From Verrucomicrobiota bacterium (lineage in GTDB: Bacteria > Verrucomicrobiota > Verrucomicrobiia > Limisphaerales > UBA1319), in the NCBI GenBank assembly GCA_022711435.1, contig JAKLFB010000009.1:96169-160168 (forward strand): a stretch of 64,000 nt of DNA, given 5' to 3'. The notes under the pieces are model-generated. The model did no database searches and was not told the DNA's origin. It saw nothing but the letters and a program-made list of their open reading frames with translations. Positions 18,331 through 27,291 of this stretch are shown here, in pieces. The stretch's first letter is position 1. Each line of letters starts with the position of its first letter. The translations under genes were made by a program, and so were the position numbers.

Positions 18331-19035
18331 ATGAACGCGACTCGATGGATGGGGGCAGGCACTTGGGCGATGGCGGCTATGGCGGCGTTGTTGCTGGCGG
18401 CGGGCTGCCGCTCGCAGCGGCCGGCCGGGCTGGATCCAAGCCGCTACGAAGGCAAGATCCGGGTGGCTTGCATCGGCGACAGCATCACCTATGGCGCCGG
18501 CATCGAGGATCGTGAGACCCATTCTTACCCGGCGGTTTTAGGACAGCTATTGGGGGAGCGATTCGAGGTGCGCAACTTCGGCGTCAGCGGGGCGACCCTT
18601 CTCAAAAACGGCGACCATCCTTACTGGACCCAGCCCGAGTTCGAGGCCGCGACCCGGTTCGGTCCGGATGTGGTGATCATCAAGCTGGGCACCAACGACT
18701 CCAAACCCCAGAACTGGAAACGCTCGGCCGAGTTCGCCCGAGACCTGACGGACATGGTCGCCCACTTCGAGCGTCTGCCCAGCCGGCCCAGGATCTGGCT
18801 CTGTCTGCCCGTCCCGGCCTACGAGGAGCGCTGGGGGATCAACGACGATGTCATCGGCCGCCAAGTGATCCCGTTGATCGCCCAAGTCGCCGACAAGAAG
18901 CGCGTCCCGGTCATCGATCTCTACGACGCCCTCAGCGGACGGCCCGACCTCTTTCCCGACAAAATCCATCCCGATGCGGCCGGAGCCAAACGGATGGCGC
19001 AGACGATCCGCGATGCCCTCCTGGCCGTGCGATAG
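18331..19035 (+). CDS. SGNH/GDSL-family hydrolase lipoprotein
   Basis: 234 residues from the ATG at 18331, preceded by an AAAGGA ribosome binding site; the frame is open far upstream but is antisense to the vWA gene there. A lipoprotein signal ends in the lipobox 'LLAAGC'. SGNH blocks: 'ACIGDSITYGAGIED' (Ser), 'NFGVSGATLL' (Gly), 'IIKLGTNDSK' (Asn) and 'DKIHPDAAGAKRM' (Asp and His). It probably removes acyl or acetyl groups from glycans at the outer membrane. It is transcribed away from the TerY-type operon. Confidence 0.9.
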   Translation: MNATRWMGAGTWAMAAMAALLLAAGCRSQRPAGLDPSRYEGKIRVACIGDSITYGAGIEDRETHSYPAVLGQLLGERFEVRNFGVSGATLLKNGDHPYWTQPEFEAATRFGPDVVIIKLGTNDSKPQNWKRSAEFARDLTDMVAHFERLPSRPRIWLCLPVPAYEERWGINDDVIGRQVIPLIAQVADKKRVPVIDLYDALSGRPDLFPDKIHPDAAGAKRMAQTIRDALLAVR

Positions 19036-19110
19036 CAGGCATTCGCCGAATTCATAGCCCGCGCCCAGCGTGAGCTTCCTGGGACGCATGCGGACCGCAG
19101 AGCTGAGCCT

Positions 19111-19388
19111 TAAGGGTCTGTGCAAAAATTAATTCCGATTTTGCTGGAGGGGATTGGGCGGGCTGGCAAGGCGCGACGAGCGAGCATACCCGCGCGGTCT
19201 GTGAGCGAGGAGCAACACAGCCAGCGCGCCCAAGGCCCCCAGCCCGCAGGGGCGGGGCGGCGCCGGGCCATCTGCTTCGTTGCTCGGTCGGTCGAGTATC
19301 GCAGGGGATACACTCCCTCCCTTGCGCCTCGCATCTGGCCCGGCGGCGCTCCCGCCAAAATCGGAAGTAATTTTTGCACAGACCCTAA
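19111..19388. repeat. MITE-like element, copy B (278 bp)
   Basis: Same terminal inverted repeats and interior as the element at 2010-2335, but without the 48-base GC palindrome. It starts TAAGGGTCTGTGC and ends GCACAGACCCTAA. It lies 75 bases after the SGNH gene. Confidence 0.8.
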
Positions 19389-19440
19389 GCGACGGCTCGG
19401 ATAAATGCGGACTGCGCGTCTTCAGCCAAATCGCGATCGC

Positions 19441-19764
19441 AGAACACAGCGTGCTCCCCGGCCTGCGCCCATGGCAGCAATCTTCCCCCCTGGTTGGCCA
19501 AAACACGGAGCGGCCGGTCGTATAGTGAACCTGTCACCCTATTCGATCACAGAACACAGCGTGCTCCCCGGCCTGCGCCCATGGGAGCTATCTTCCCCCC
19601 TGGTTGGCCAGAACCCGGAGCGGCCGGTCGTATAGTGAACCTGTCACCCTATTCGATCACAGAACACAGCGTGCTCCCCGGCCTGCGCCCATGGGAGCTA
19701 TCTTCCCCTCTGGTTGGCCAGAACCCGGAGCGGCCGGTCGTATAGTGAACCTGTCACTCTATTG
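19441..19764. repeat. 110-bp tandem repeat, three units
   Basis: Units begin at 19441, 19551 and 19661 with AGAACACAGCGTGCTCCCCG; the third is about 104 bases. They differ at only a few positions. Each holds TTGGCCA and, 21 bases on, TATAGT, so each could carry a weak promoter, though the spacing is long. The array sits 124 bases upstream of the GH2 gene. Together with the MITE copy it fills the 850-base gap between the SGNH and GH2 genes. Confidence 0.85.
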
Positions 19765-19887
19765 GCACGTTCCGGCAGGCTGCACCTCCCCAGCCCAAAT
19801 CCAGGTGAATCTGGTCTGCGGAGGAGCGCGGCCCTTGCGATAACTGCTTTTCAACCCGGCGAGGCGTGCGATATATTCGGGCCTGAT

Positions 19888-22704
19888 ATGCGCATTGCCT
19901 CGAAATACCTGGTTCAGTTGGGGGTCGTCTGCCAAGCGCTTCTGCTGGGGATGGCCTGTGGCTCGATCGCGACAGCGTCGGATGAACCGATCCCGCTTCC
20001 GGAGCATCCCCGGCCGGATTTCCAGCGGGCCGAATGGCTGAACCTGAACGGCCCCTGGCAGTTCCAGACGGACAAGGCAGACGCAGGGCTTTCAGAGAAA
20101 TGGAGCGCGGGCCAGATCGCGTTCCGGGAGACGATCCGCGTGCCGTTTCCGTGGGGATCGCCGCTTTCGGGGGTCAAAGACGACGCGCCGATCGCATGGT
20201 ATGCGCGAACGGTCCGGGCGCCGGAATCGTGGCGGGGTCAGCGCGTGTTCCTGGTGATCGGGGCCTGCGATTGGGAGACGCGCGCCTGGCTGGATGGCCA
20301 GCCGCTGGGCACCCACCAGGGCGGCTACACGCCGTTCGAGTTCGAGATCACCAGCCTCCTCAAGGCCGGCCAGGACCAGCGGCTCGTGCTGCGGATCGAC
20401 GACGCCGCGCGCCCGTTCAAGCTCGAGGGCAAACAGGGCTACGGCAATGCCCGAGGCATATGGCAGACCGTCTATCTCGAGGCCCGGCCATCGCTTCATC
20501 TGGATCTCATCCATTTCGAGCCGGACCTGGACGCGGCCCGCGTAACCGTCCGCGCACGGTTTTCGGGGCCGGCTTCCGGGGGCGCCGCATTGGCCTTGCG
20601 GTTCCGAACGGGGGATGTGCCCGAGACGGTCGTCCCGGTGGCGGAGGGGAAGACCGAGCATCGGTTCCGGATGGCGATCCCCCGGCCTCGAGCGTGGTCG
20701 CTCGAGGATCCGTTCCTGTATGAGGTCGAGGCCGCGCTGCGCGCCGGCTCGGTCGAGGATCGCGTCTCGACCTACTTCGGCATGCGGAAGATCAGCGTCA
20801 TGAACCTGCCGGGGACGACTCATCCCTACGTGTCGCTGAACGGCCGGCCGGTGTATCTGCAAATGACCCTGGATCAATCCTATCATCCCGAGGGGTTTTA
20901 CACGTTCCCGAGCGACGCGTTCATGCGGGACGAGATCCTGCGCTCGAGGCGGCTGGGGTTGAACGCCAACCGGCTGCATGTGAAGATCGACGTGCCGCGC
21001 AAGCTCTACTGGGCCGACCGGCTCGGGCTGCTGATCATGGCTGACGTCCCCAACAGCTGGGGCGAGCCGGACGCCGACATGCGCCGGGAGATTGATGTCG
21101 CGCTCCGCGGCATGATCGACCGCGACTTCAACCACCCGTCGATCTTTTCCTGGGTGCCGTTCAACGAGACGTGGGGTCTTTTCACCGGCAAGAATCCGAA
21201 CCGGCGGTATCTTCCGGAGACGCAGGAGTGGGTGGCCTCGGTCTATCGCCTGGCCCGGCAGCTGGATCCGACCCGCCTGGTCGAGGACAACTCGCCGTGC
21301 AACCACGATCATGTCGAGACCGACCTGAACTCGTGGCACGCCTACCTGCCCGGCTACGAGTGGGGCGGGCATCTGGACCAGGTCTGCCGCGACACGTTCC
21401 CTGGATCCAGGTGGAACTTCATCGGCGGGCGCGCCCAGGCCAACCAGCCACTGCTCAACAGCGAGTGCGGCAACGTGTGGGGATATGAAGGCAGCACCGG
21501 CGATGTCGACTGGAGCTGGGATTATCATCTCATGATGAACGAGTTCCGTCGCCATCCAAAGGTCTGCGGCTGGCTTTACACCGAGCACCACGATGTCATC
21601 AACGAATGGAACGGCTACTATCGCTACGACCGGACGGACAAGATCACCGGCTTGGACTCCATCGTCGAGGGCATGACGCTGGGCGATCTGCACGCGCCGT
21701 TCTACCTGGCGCCGGAAGGCCCCCTTTGCCGCGAGGTCAAGCCCGGCCAGAAGGTCCGCCTCCCGATCTGGGCCTCGTTTATGACCGACCGCGCTCCGTC
21801 CTCCGCGCTGAAGCTGCGGGCGGCCTTGACGGGCGTGAACACCCTCGGCGCCACGGAGCAGTTCGGCGAGCAGGTCCATGCCGTGCCGTTCCAGCCGTGG
21901 ATGTCCAAGGCGCTGGCCCCCCTTGAAGTGACGATGCCGGATCATGCCGTCCTGGCGGTCCTGAAGATCGTGCTCGAGGATGAGACTGGCGCTGCGCTGC
22001 ACCGCAACTTCACTGCGTTCCTGGTCGGCGACGGCGCGGCGCCCCGCGACGAGACGGCCGGCTCTCTCCGGATCCTCCGGTTCGCTCCCAGCGCGTTTTC
22101 CAGCGCGCGCTGGTCGAGCAAGCAATGGGACGTCTTGGGCGGGCTGAAGGTCAACGGGGCCGGCCACGGACATTTCGAGTATCGCCTGCCCTGGCCCGCG
22201 GGGCTCGAGCCCGGCCAGATCGACGCCGCGTCTTTGCGGTTCGAGGCTTCAGCCAAGATCCTGTTCGGGAAGGATCGCACCGACGCCGGGGAGCTCGAAG
22301 GCGACTACATGCGGGGCAAGGGCACCTTGGATCCCAGCCGCAATCCCAACGCGTATCCTATGACCGACACCGTCCCCAGCCCGAGCGCCGTGCGCGTGCG
22401 CGTATCCGGGCTGGCGTCCGGACTCTACGATCTGCCGGACGATCCGGCGGACCATCGGGGCATCCTGTCGTGGGCGGCTCAGCCCCAGGACCGCAAGCTG
22501 CGCGAGGCCGGCTCCTATGGCTACCTGATCCAGGCCCCGATCCCGAAGGAGGCCATCGCGCGGGCCGCTCGATCCGGCGAGATTGTCATCCGGTTCGAGG
22601 TGGACGCGTCGCAGCCGGGCGGGCTGGCCCTCTATGGCGAGCGGTTCGGCCGATACCCCATGGATCCCACACTGGTATTCTCGATGCGTTCCTCGAGACG
22701 ATAA
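19888..22704 (+). CDS. Exported glycoside hydrolase family 2 enzyme (beta-galactosidase/glucuronidase-like)
   Basis: 938 residues from the ATG at 19888, which gives a signal peptide; the longer open frame runs into the tandem repeat and is rejected. The jelly-roll domain has 'LNGPWQFQTD', 'IRVPFPWGSPLSG', 'RAWLDGQPLGTHQGGYTPFEF' (in part) and 'RGIWQTVYLEA'. The TIM barrel has the acid/base motif 'PFNETWG' (E427) and the likely nucleophile in 'LLNSECGN' (E526). A further C-terminal beta region follows. It should act on beta-linked sugars in the periplasm or outside the cell; the substrate is not determined. Confidence 0.88.
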   Translation: MRIASKYLVQLGVVCQALLLGMACGSIATASDEPIPLPEHPRPDFQRAEWLNLNGPWQFQTDKADAGLSEKWSAGQIAFRETIRVPFPWGSPLSGVKDDAPIAWYARTVRAPESWRGQRVFLVIGACDWETRAWLDGQPLGTHQGGYTPFEFEITSLLKAGQDQRLVLRIDDAARPFKLEGKQGYGNARGIWQTVYLEARPSLHLDLIHFEPDLDAARVTVRARFSGPASGGAALALRFRTGDVPETVVPVAEGKTEHRFRMAIPRPRAWSLEDPFLYEVEAALRAGSVEDRVSTYFGMRKISVMNLPGTTHPYVSLNGRPVYLQMTLDQSYHPEGFYTFPSDAFMRDEILRSRRLGLNANRLHVKIDVPRKLYWADRLGLLIMADVPNSWGEPDADMRREIDVALRGMIDRDFNHPSIFSWVPFNETWGLFTGKNPNRRYLPETQEWVASVYRLARQLDPTRLVEDNSPCNHDHVETDLNSWHAYLPGYEWGGHLDQVCRDTFPGSRWNFIGGRAQANQPLLNSECGNVWGYEGSTGDVDWSWDYHLMMNEFRRHPKVCGWLYTEHHDVINEWNGYYRYDRTDKITGLDSIVEGMTLGDLHAPFYLAPEGPLCREVKPGQKVRLPIWASFMTDRAPSSALKLRAALTGVNTLGATEQFGEQVHAVPFQPWMSKALAPLEVTMPDHAVLAVLKIVLEDETGAALHRNFTAFLVGDGAAPRDETAGSLRILRFAPSAFSSARWSSKQWDVLGGLKVNGAGHGHFEYRLPWPAGLEPGQIDAASLRFEASAKILFGKDRTDAGELEGDYMRGKGTLDPSRNPNAYPMTDTVPSPSAVRVRVSGLASGLYDLPDDPADHRGILSWAAQPQDRKLREAGSYGYLIQAPIPKEAIARAARSGEIVIRFEVDASQPGGLALYGERFGRYPMDPTLVFSMRSSRR

Positions 22705-22709
22705 ACTCA

Positions 22710-24356
22710 TTGAACTCGAAACTCGGTTCTGCGTCCTGCTGCGCCCGCCCATTGACAACGGCGCGCACGGAGTGCTCGCCCTGCCTCACCAAGGCAGGGG
22801 GCGCTCTCCTGCGGCTGGCAGCGGCTGCCGCCTCGCTGCTGGCTTTGGGCGTCCTGTCCGAGAGGCCGGCATGGTCGGATCCCGACGATCGCTGCTTTGG
22901 CATCCGGGCTGTGGATGACCGGACGGGGCGGGGCATCCCGCTGGTCGAGCTTGAGACAGTCCATCACCTGCGGTATGTGACGGACAGCGCGGGATGGGCT
23001 GCATTCCACGAGCCCGGCCTGATGCGGCAGAAGATCTTCTTCCACGTCCGAAGCCACGGCTACGAGGCTCCCAAAGACGGGTTCGGCTTCGCGGGCGTCG
23101 CGCTCGAGACGGCGCCTGGCGGCAGAGCCGAGATCCGGATGCGCCGGCTGAACCTGGCCGAGCGGCTTTATCGGATCACGGGGGAGGGCATTTACAGCGA
23201 CAGCGTCCGGCTGGGCGAGCCGGCACCGCTGGCTCAACCGCTGGGGGCGGGGCGCGTTGCGGGGCAGGACTCGACGTTTGCGGTGCTCCACCGCGGCCGC
23301 ATCCACTGGTACTGGGGCGACACATCGCGTCTGAGCTACCCGCTGGGCCATTTCTGGATGGCAGGCGCGACCTCGAAGCTGCCCGGCCAAGGCGGCCTGG
23401 ATCCGGCTGTCGGGATCGATCTGGACTATTTCGTGAGCGCGGACGGGTTCAGCCGGCCCCTGGCGCGGATGGGCGTCGAGAGAGGCCTGATGTGGCTCGA
23501 CGGCTTCCTGGTGACGCCGGACGGGACGGGACGCGACCGGATCGTGGCCCATTACGATCATGTCGAGTCCCTGGGAAAGTCGTTCGGGCACGGCATGGCC
23601 ATCTACATGGATGACAAGGCGGAATTTGCCCGGATGCATGCTCTGGACACGACCAACCGCTGGCGGTTCCCGCGCGGGCATGTCATCCGCCATCGCGAGG
23701 GGGGCGCCGACTATTTCTACTGCGGCGAAGTCTTTCTGGATGTGCGCGTGCGGGCTGACTTCGCCAGCGTGACGAACCCGGCCGCATACGAGGCCTGGAC
23801 ATGCCTGGAGACCGGCTCGGCTCCGGCATCCGCTCGAGTCCGGCGGGGAGCCGACGGCGCTCTGTCATGGCGATGGAGCCGGCACAGCGACCCCGTCGAT
23901 CCGGGCCGCGAACAGCAATTGGTCGATGCCGGCCAGATTGCCGCGTCGGAGGCCTGGCTGAACCCGGCCGACATCGAATCGGGGCAGCGCATTCGCGTGC
24001 ATCGTGGATCGGTCAACTGGAACGACTACCGGAAATGCTGGATTCTGATCGCGACGCAGCAGGGGGGCAGCTCGGCGCTGGGCGAGGTCTGGTACGCCGA
24101 GGCGCCAGGGCCGACCGGTCCGTGGCGTCGAGCCCGGAAGATCGTCACCCACGACCGCTACACCTTCTACAACCCCGTTCACCACCCGTTCTTCGACCAG
24201 GAGGGCGGCCGGATCATCTATTTCGAGGGGACCTACGCCAACACGTTCTCGGGCAATCCCGACGCCACGCCGCGTTACGACTACAACCAGATCATGTATC
24301 GCCTGGATCTATCGGACGCGCGGCTTCGATCCAGGGCGAGCGCGGCCGGAAAATGA
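22710..24356 (+). CDS. Exported protein of unknown function, possibly sugar-active propeller
   Basis: I do not recognise the family. The TTG at 22710, six bases after the GH2 stop, is a tentative start giving a leader with the hydrophobic stretch 'LLRLAAAAASLLALGVL'. Residues about 70-160 look like a carboxypeptidase-regulatory-like beta domain ('AVDDRTGRGIPLVELETV'). The rest has repeated aromatic-rich strands ('HRGRIHWYWGDTSRLSYPLGHFW', in part; 'RDRIVAHYDHVESLG'; 'YNPVHHPFFDQEGGRIIYFE') as in DUF4185-like or five-bladed glycosidase propellers. It is probably co-transcribed with the GH2 enzyme and may act on the same glycan (inference). Confidence 0.55.
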   Translation: MNSKLGSASCCARPLTTARTECSPCLTKAGGALLRLAAAAASLLALGVLSERPAWSDPDDRCFGIRAVDDRTGRGIPLVELETVHHLRYVTDSAGWAAFHEPGLMRQKIFFHVRSHGYEAPKDGFGFAGVALETAPGGRAEIRMRRLNLAERLYRITGEGIYSDSVRLGEPAPLAQPLGAGRVAGQDSTFAVLHRGRIHWYWGDTSRLSYPLGHFWMAGATSKLPGQGGLDPAVGIDLDYFVSADGFSRPLARMGVERGLMWLDGFLVTPDGTGRDRIVAHYDHVESLGKSFGHGMAIYMDDKAEFARMHALDTTNRWRFPRGHVIRHREGGADYFYCGEVFLDVRVRADFASVTNPAAYEAWTCLETGSAPASARVRRGADGALSWRWSRHSDPVDPGREQQLVDAGQIAASEAWLNPADIESGQRIRVHRGSVNWNDYRKCWILIATQQGGSSALGEVWYAEAPGPTGPWRRARKIVTHDRYTFYNPVHHPFFDQEGGRIIYFEGTYANTFSGNPDATPRYDYNQIMYRLDLSDARLRSRASAAGK

Positions 24357-24380
24357 GAGCGCGCGGAGGCGCGCCCCGCG

Positions 24381-25454
24381 TCATGGCTCGAGCCCCAGAA
24401 AACGGATGCCGGCTTCGGCCTGCAGCTTCTTGAGATAGACCGGCAGCTGCTGGCGCAGCTCCTGCTCCTGGAGCGTCGATTTGATGTCCTTGAGCGCCTC
24501 CGAGAAAGAGATCTCGCGGGCGGGAAGCTTCTCGATGAGCTTCAGGATGTGATACCCGAACTCGGTTTCGATGACGTCGCTGACGGCGCCGGGATCGAGG
24601 AGGAAGGCAGCGCCTTCGATTTCGGGGGCCATCTGGCCGCGGGCGACCGGGGGCACCTCGCCGCCTTTCTGGCGTGTTCCCGGGTCTTCGGAGTGGTCCT
24701 GGGCGAGCTGGGCGAAATCCTCGCCTGCTCGAGCCCGAACGAGGATCGCGTCGGCCAGCGCACGCTTCTCCTTCTTCTCCTCGGGCGTGAAGCGCTTCCG
24801 GGTTTGGGGGTCCTGGGTCATAAAGAGGATCTGGCGCAGGCGAACTCGTTCCGGGAGAGAGAATCGGGACCGGTTGTCGGTGTAATGTTTTTGGGCGGCT
24901 TCGTCGGAGATCTCGATTTTGTCGCGGACTTCGCGGCCGACGACCTCGGCGAACGTCGCGCGCTCGACGAGCCGGGAGACAAACTGTTCATACGGCATAC
25001 CGAGGGCGATCAGCTGGCGGCGGAAGGCCTCCTCGGATGTCCAGCGAGCCTTGATTTCCGCGAGCCGCTTGTCGGCCGTCTCGCGTCCCTTGGCCCGGTC
25101 GGCCTCCGTCGCTCGAGCCATGAGAAGCTCGGTGTTCACGAGATCCTCGACCAGCTGCCGCTCGATCTGCGAGCGGCGTCCCTCGGGCAGGGTCTGGCCT
25201 TGAGAGGCCGCCGTGGCTTTCAGCGCCGTGTAAGCCTCGTCCAGCTGGTACCGGTATATGCGGATCACCTGGCCGGTCGCGATCAGCTCCTGCCCGAGAA
25301 TCGGCGCCACAGCCGCAGACCGAGGCGCCAGATTCGTGGCCGGCAGAGGCTCGAGCGGGGCGGGCTGCGCCAGGAGCGGCCCTTGGATTTCGAAGAAGCC
25401 CAGCGCCAGCACACAGCCGAGCAGTTGATCGAGCCGCGTGAATCTGATTCTCAT
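24381..25454 (-). CDS. Periplasmic PpiC/SurA-type peptidylprolyl isomerase
   Basis: 357 residues with an N-terminal hydrophobic leader ('LLGCVLALGFFEIQGPLLA'). A SurA-N-like helical region (about 50-190) is followed by a parvulin domain (about 195-310): 'RVRLRQILFMTQDP', 'AGEDFAQLAQDHSEDPGTRQ' with 'KGGEVPPVARGQMAPEIEGA', 'FGYHILKLIEK'. It would assist folding of exported proteins. Its ATG overlaps the serA stop by four bases (ATGA), so the two are co-transcribed although unrelated in function. Confidence 0.88.
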   Translation of the reverse strand: MRIRFTRLDQLLGCVLALGFFEIQGPLLAQPAPLEPLPATNLAPRSAAVAPILGQELIATGQVIRIYRYQLDEAYTALKATAASQGQTLPEGRRSQIERQLVEDLVNTELLMARATEADRAKGRETADKRLAEIKARWTSEEAFRRQLIALGMPYEQFVSRLVERATFAEVVGREVRDKIEISDEAAQKHYTDNRSRFSLPERVRLRQILFMTQDPQTRKRFTPEEKKEKRALADAILVRARAGEDFAQLAQDHSEDPGTRQKGGEVPPVARGQMAPEIEGAAFLLDPGAVSDVIETEFGYHILKLIEKLPAREISFSEALKDIKSTLQEQELRQQLPVYLKKLQAEAGIRFLGLEP

Positions 25455-27040
25455 AGGCGGACGACGCGGACTTTGGCGATATCGGGGTCCTTCTGGATTT
25501 CGGCGATCAGCTCAGCGGGGGGCTGGCTGTCCAGGTTCAACACGGTCAGCGCCTGGCCGCCAGCCGCATCCCGGTTCAGGCTCATGTTCGCAATGTTCAC
25601 CCCGTGCTTGCTGAGCAGAGTCCCGATGTAGCCCACGATGCCAGGCCGGTCCTTGTTCGTGAACAAGAGAAGCACGCCCTTGGGCACAATCTCGACCGTC
25701 TGATTGAAAAGGCGGACGATCCGCGGCTCGTGATGCCGCCCGAAAAAGGTGCCGCCTGCCGAGACGCGCTCGCCGTTGGAGAACGCGGCCACATGGAGCC
25801 ACTCGTTGTAGTCGGTTTCCTCGCTCGATTTGACCGACTCGATCTGCAGGCCCAGCGAGCGCGCCAGGACGAACGCGTTGACATGGTTGACCTCGCTGCC
25901 GCCGACCGACTCGAGGAATGCCTTCGCGACCGCGCGCGTGATCGGATCCGTAGGCATCTCGGCGGCCTTGCCGCCATACGTGATCACCAGCCGCTCGTTG
26001 CGTTTCGGACCCAGCTGCGACACCAGCCTCCCGAGCTTCTCTCCCAGCCCGAGGTAGGGGCGAACCAGCTCGAAAGTCTTCACGTCCATGTTAGGTATGT
26101 TCACCGCATTCCGGACCGTCCCGTGCAAAAGAAAATCGATGATCGCCTCTGCCACCTCGATCCCGACATTGTCCTGCGCCTCCTTGGTGCTGGCGCCCAG
26201 ATGCGGCGTCATGATCACCTGCGGCAATGCGCGAAGCGGAAATTCGGCCGGAGGCGGCTCCTTCTCGTAAACGTCGAGCGCCGCCCCGCCCACCTGCCCG
26301 CTCTGGATCGCCTCGTGAAGATCCGACTCGTTCACAATGCCGCCCCTAGCGCAGTTGAGTATCCGCACGCCCTTCTTCATGAGCTCAAACGCCTTGCTGT
26401 TGATCATTCCACGCGTTTCGTCTGTCAGCGGCATGTGAACCGTGATGAAATCGCTTTGAGCATAAAGGTGATTCAAATCGACAATTTCGACCTGGGACGA
26501 TTTGGCACGGCTGGGCGACAGGTAAGGATCATGAGCCAGAACGGTCATTCCGAATGCCTGGGCCCTTTTGGCAACTTCAGTTCCGATCCTGCCGAGGCCG
26601 ATTATCCCGAGGGTTTTACCATTTAACTCAGTGCCTTGGAACGCCTTGCGATTCCACTCCCCGTTCTTAATTGACTGGTTGGCTTGCGGGATTTTACGCG
26701 CCAGGGACATGAGCATCGAGAAAGTGAGTTCGGCGGTGGAGATTGTATTTCCTCCCGGGGTGTTCATCACGACGACTCCGTTTTGCGTGGCCGCCTCCAC
26801 GTCGACATTGTCAACCCCAACACCCGCGCGTCCGACCACCCTCAAATTCTTGCACACCTCGATGACTCGCCGGGTCACCTGCGTCTCGGATCGAATCACC
26901 AGCGCGCTCATGTCTCGAACCAGCGGCAGAAGCTCCTCCTCAGAGTGTTTTCGCGGCAAAACGGTCACTTTAAGCTTCGGTTGCTGCTGCAGCAGCGCAA
27001 TTCCCTTCGCTGATACCGGATCGCAAACTAAGATTTTCAT
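25451..27040 (-). CDS. serA: D-3-phosphoglycerate dehydrogenase
   Basis: 529 residues from the ATG at 27040 (the frame is open to 27163, but this length matches the long SerA form). It oxidises 3-phosphoglycerate to 3-phosphohydroxypyruvate, the first step of serine synthesis. NAD-binding 'GIIGLGRIGTEVAKRA', the catalytic-domain motifs 'VGRAGVGVDNVD', 'ILNCARGGIVNE', 'GAALDVYEKEPP' and 'MTPHLGASTKEAQ' are clear. The intervening ASB domain and a C-terminal ACT domain ('KDRPGIVGYIGTLLSKHGVN') suggest serine feedback control. It is transcribed divergently from dnaN. Confidence 0.95.
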   Translation of the reverse strand: MKILVCDPVSAKGIALLQQQPKLKVTVLPRKHSEEELLPLVRDMSALVIRSETQVTRRVIEVCKNLRVVGRAGVGVDNVDVEAATQNGVVVMNTPGGNTISTAELTFSMLMSLARKIPQANQSIKNGEWNRKAFQGTELNGKTLGIIGLGRIGTEVAKRAQAFGMTVLAHDPYLSPSRAKSSQVEIVDLNHLYAQSDFITVHMPLTDETRGMINSKAFELMKKGVRILNCARGGIVNESDLHEAIQSGQVGGAALDVYEKEPPPAEFPLRALPQVIMTPHLGASTKEAQDNVGIEVAEAIIDFLLHGTVRNAVNIPNMDVKTFELVRPYLGLGEKLGRLVSQLGPKRNERLVITYGGKAAEMPTDPITRAVAKAFLESVGGSEVNHVNAFVLARSLGLQIESVKSSEETDYNEWLHVAAFSNGERVSAGGTFFGRHHEPRIVRLFNQTVEIVPKGVLLLFTNKDRPGIVGYIGTLLSKHGVNIANMSLNRDAAGGQALTVLNLDSQPPAELIAEIQKDPDIAKVRVVRL

Positions 27041-27291
27041 ATTTGAAGCGAGCGCAGATGATAAAGGCACACAACGGAAAAGGTCAATGCGAATGGGCGG
27101 TGAAAAAACGGGTGGATAATCCCTGAAGTTCTCTTGTTCACTCCGAGCGCGACGGCAGCCCAAGGGTTATTCACCGGGCAAATATGAGCGCAAGTCCTTG
27201 GGCTGGTCTTGACAGGGCGAAAATTCTAAATTATCCACAATGCTTAATACGGATATTCCTTTTATAGATTAATCAGGTAATAGTAGGCGCC
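27041..27291. promoter_or_regulatory. serA-dnaN intergenic region with DnaA boxes and AT-rich segment (oriC or dnaN control candidate)
   Basis: Three DnaA-box-like 9-mers are seen: TTATCCACA at 27231-27239 (perfect consensus), TTATTCACC at 27167-27175 and TTATCCACC on the minus strand at 27111-27119. An AT-rich stretch (about 27218-27285) abuts the perfect box. A perfect TTGACA (27209-27214) lies 17 bases before TATCCA, so a dnaN promoter may overlap the DnaA site. This would fit either DnaA control of dnaN or part of a replication origin. Confidence 0.5.

Noticed and set aside
19441..19764. CRISPR-like array
   Set aside because: The 110-bp units are repeated throughout with no distinct spacers, and no cas genes are present.
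20092..22173. Minus-strand open frame of 693 codons opposite the GH2 gene
   Set aside because: Shadow of a gene with both GH2 catalytic glutamates; the shadow product has no motif.
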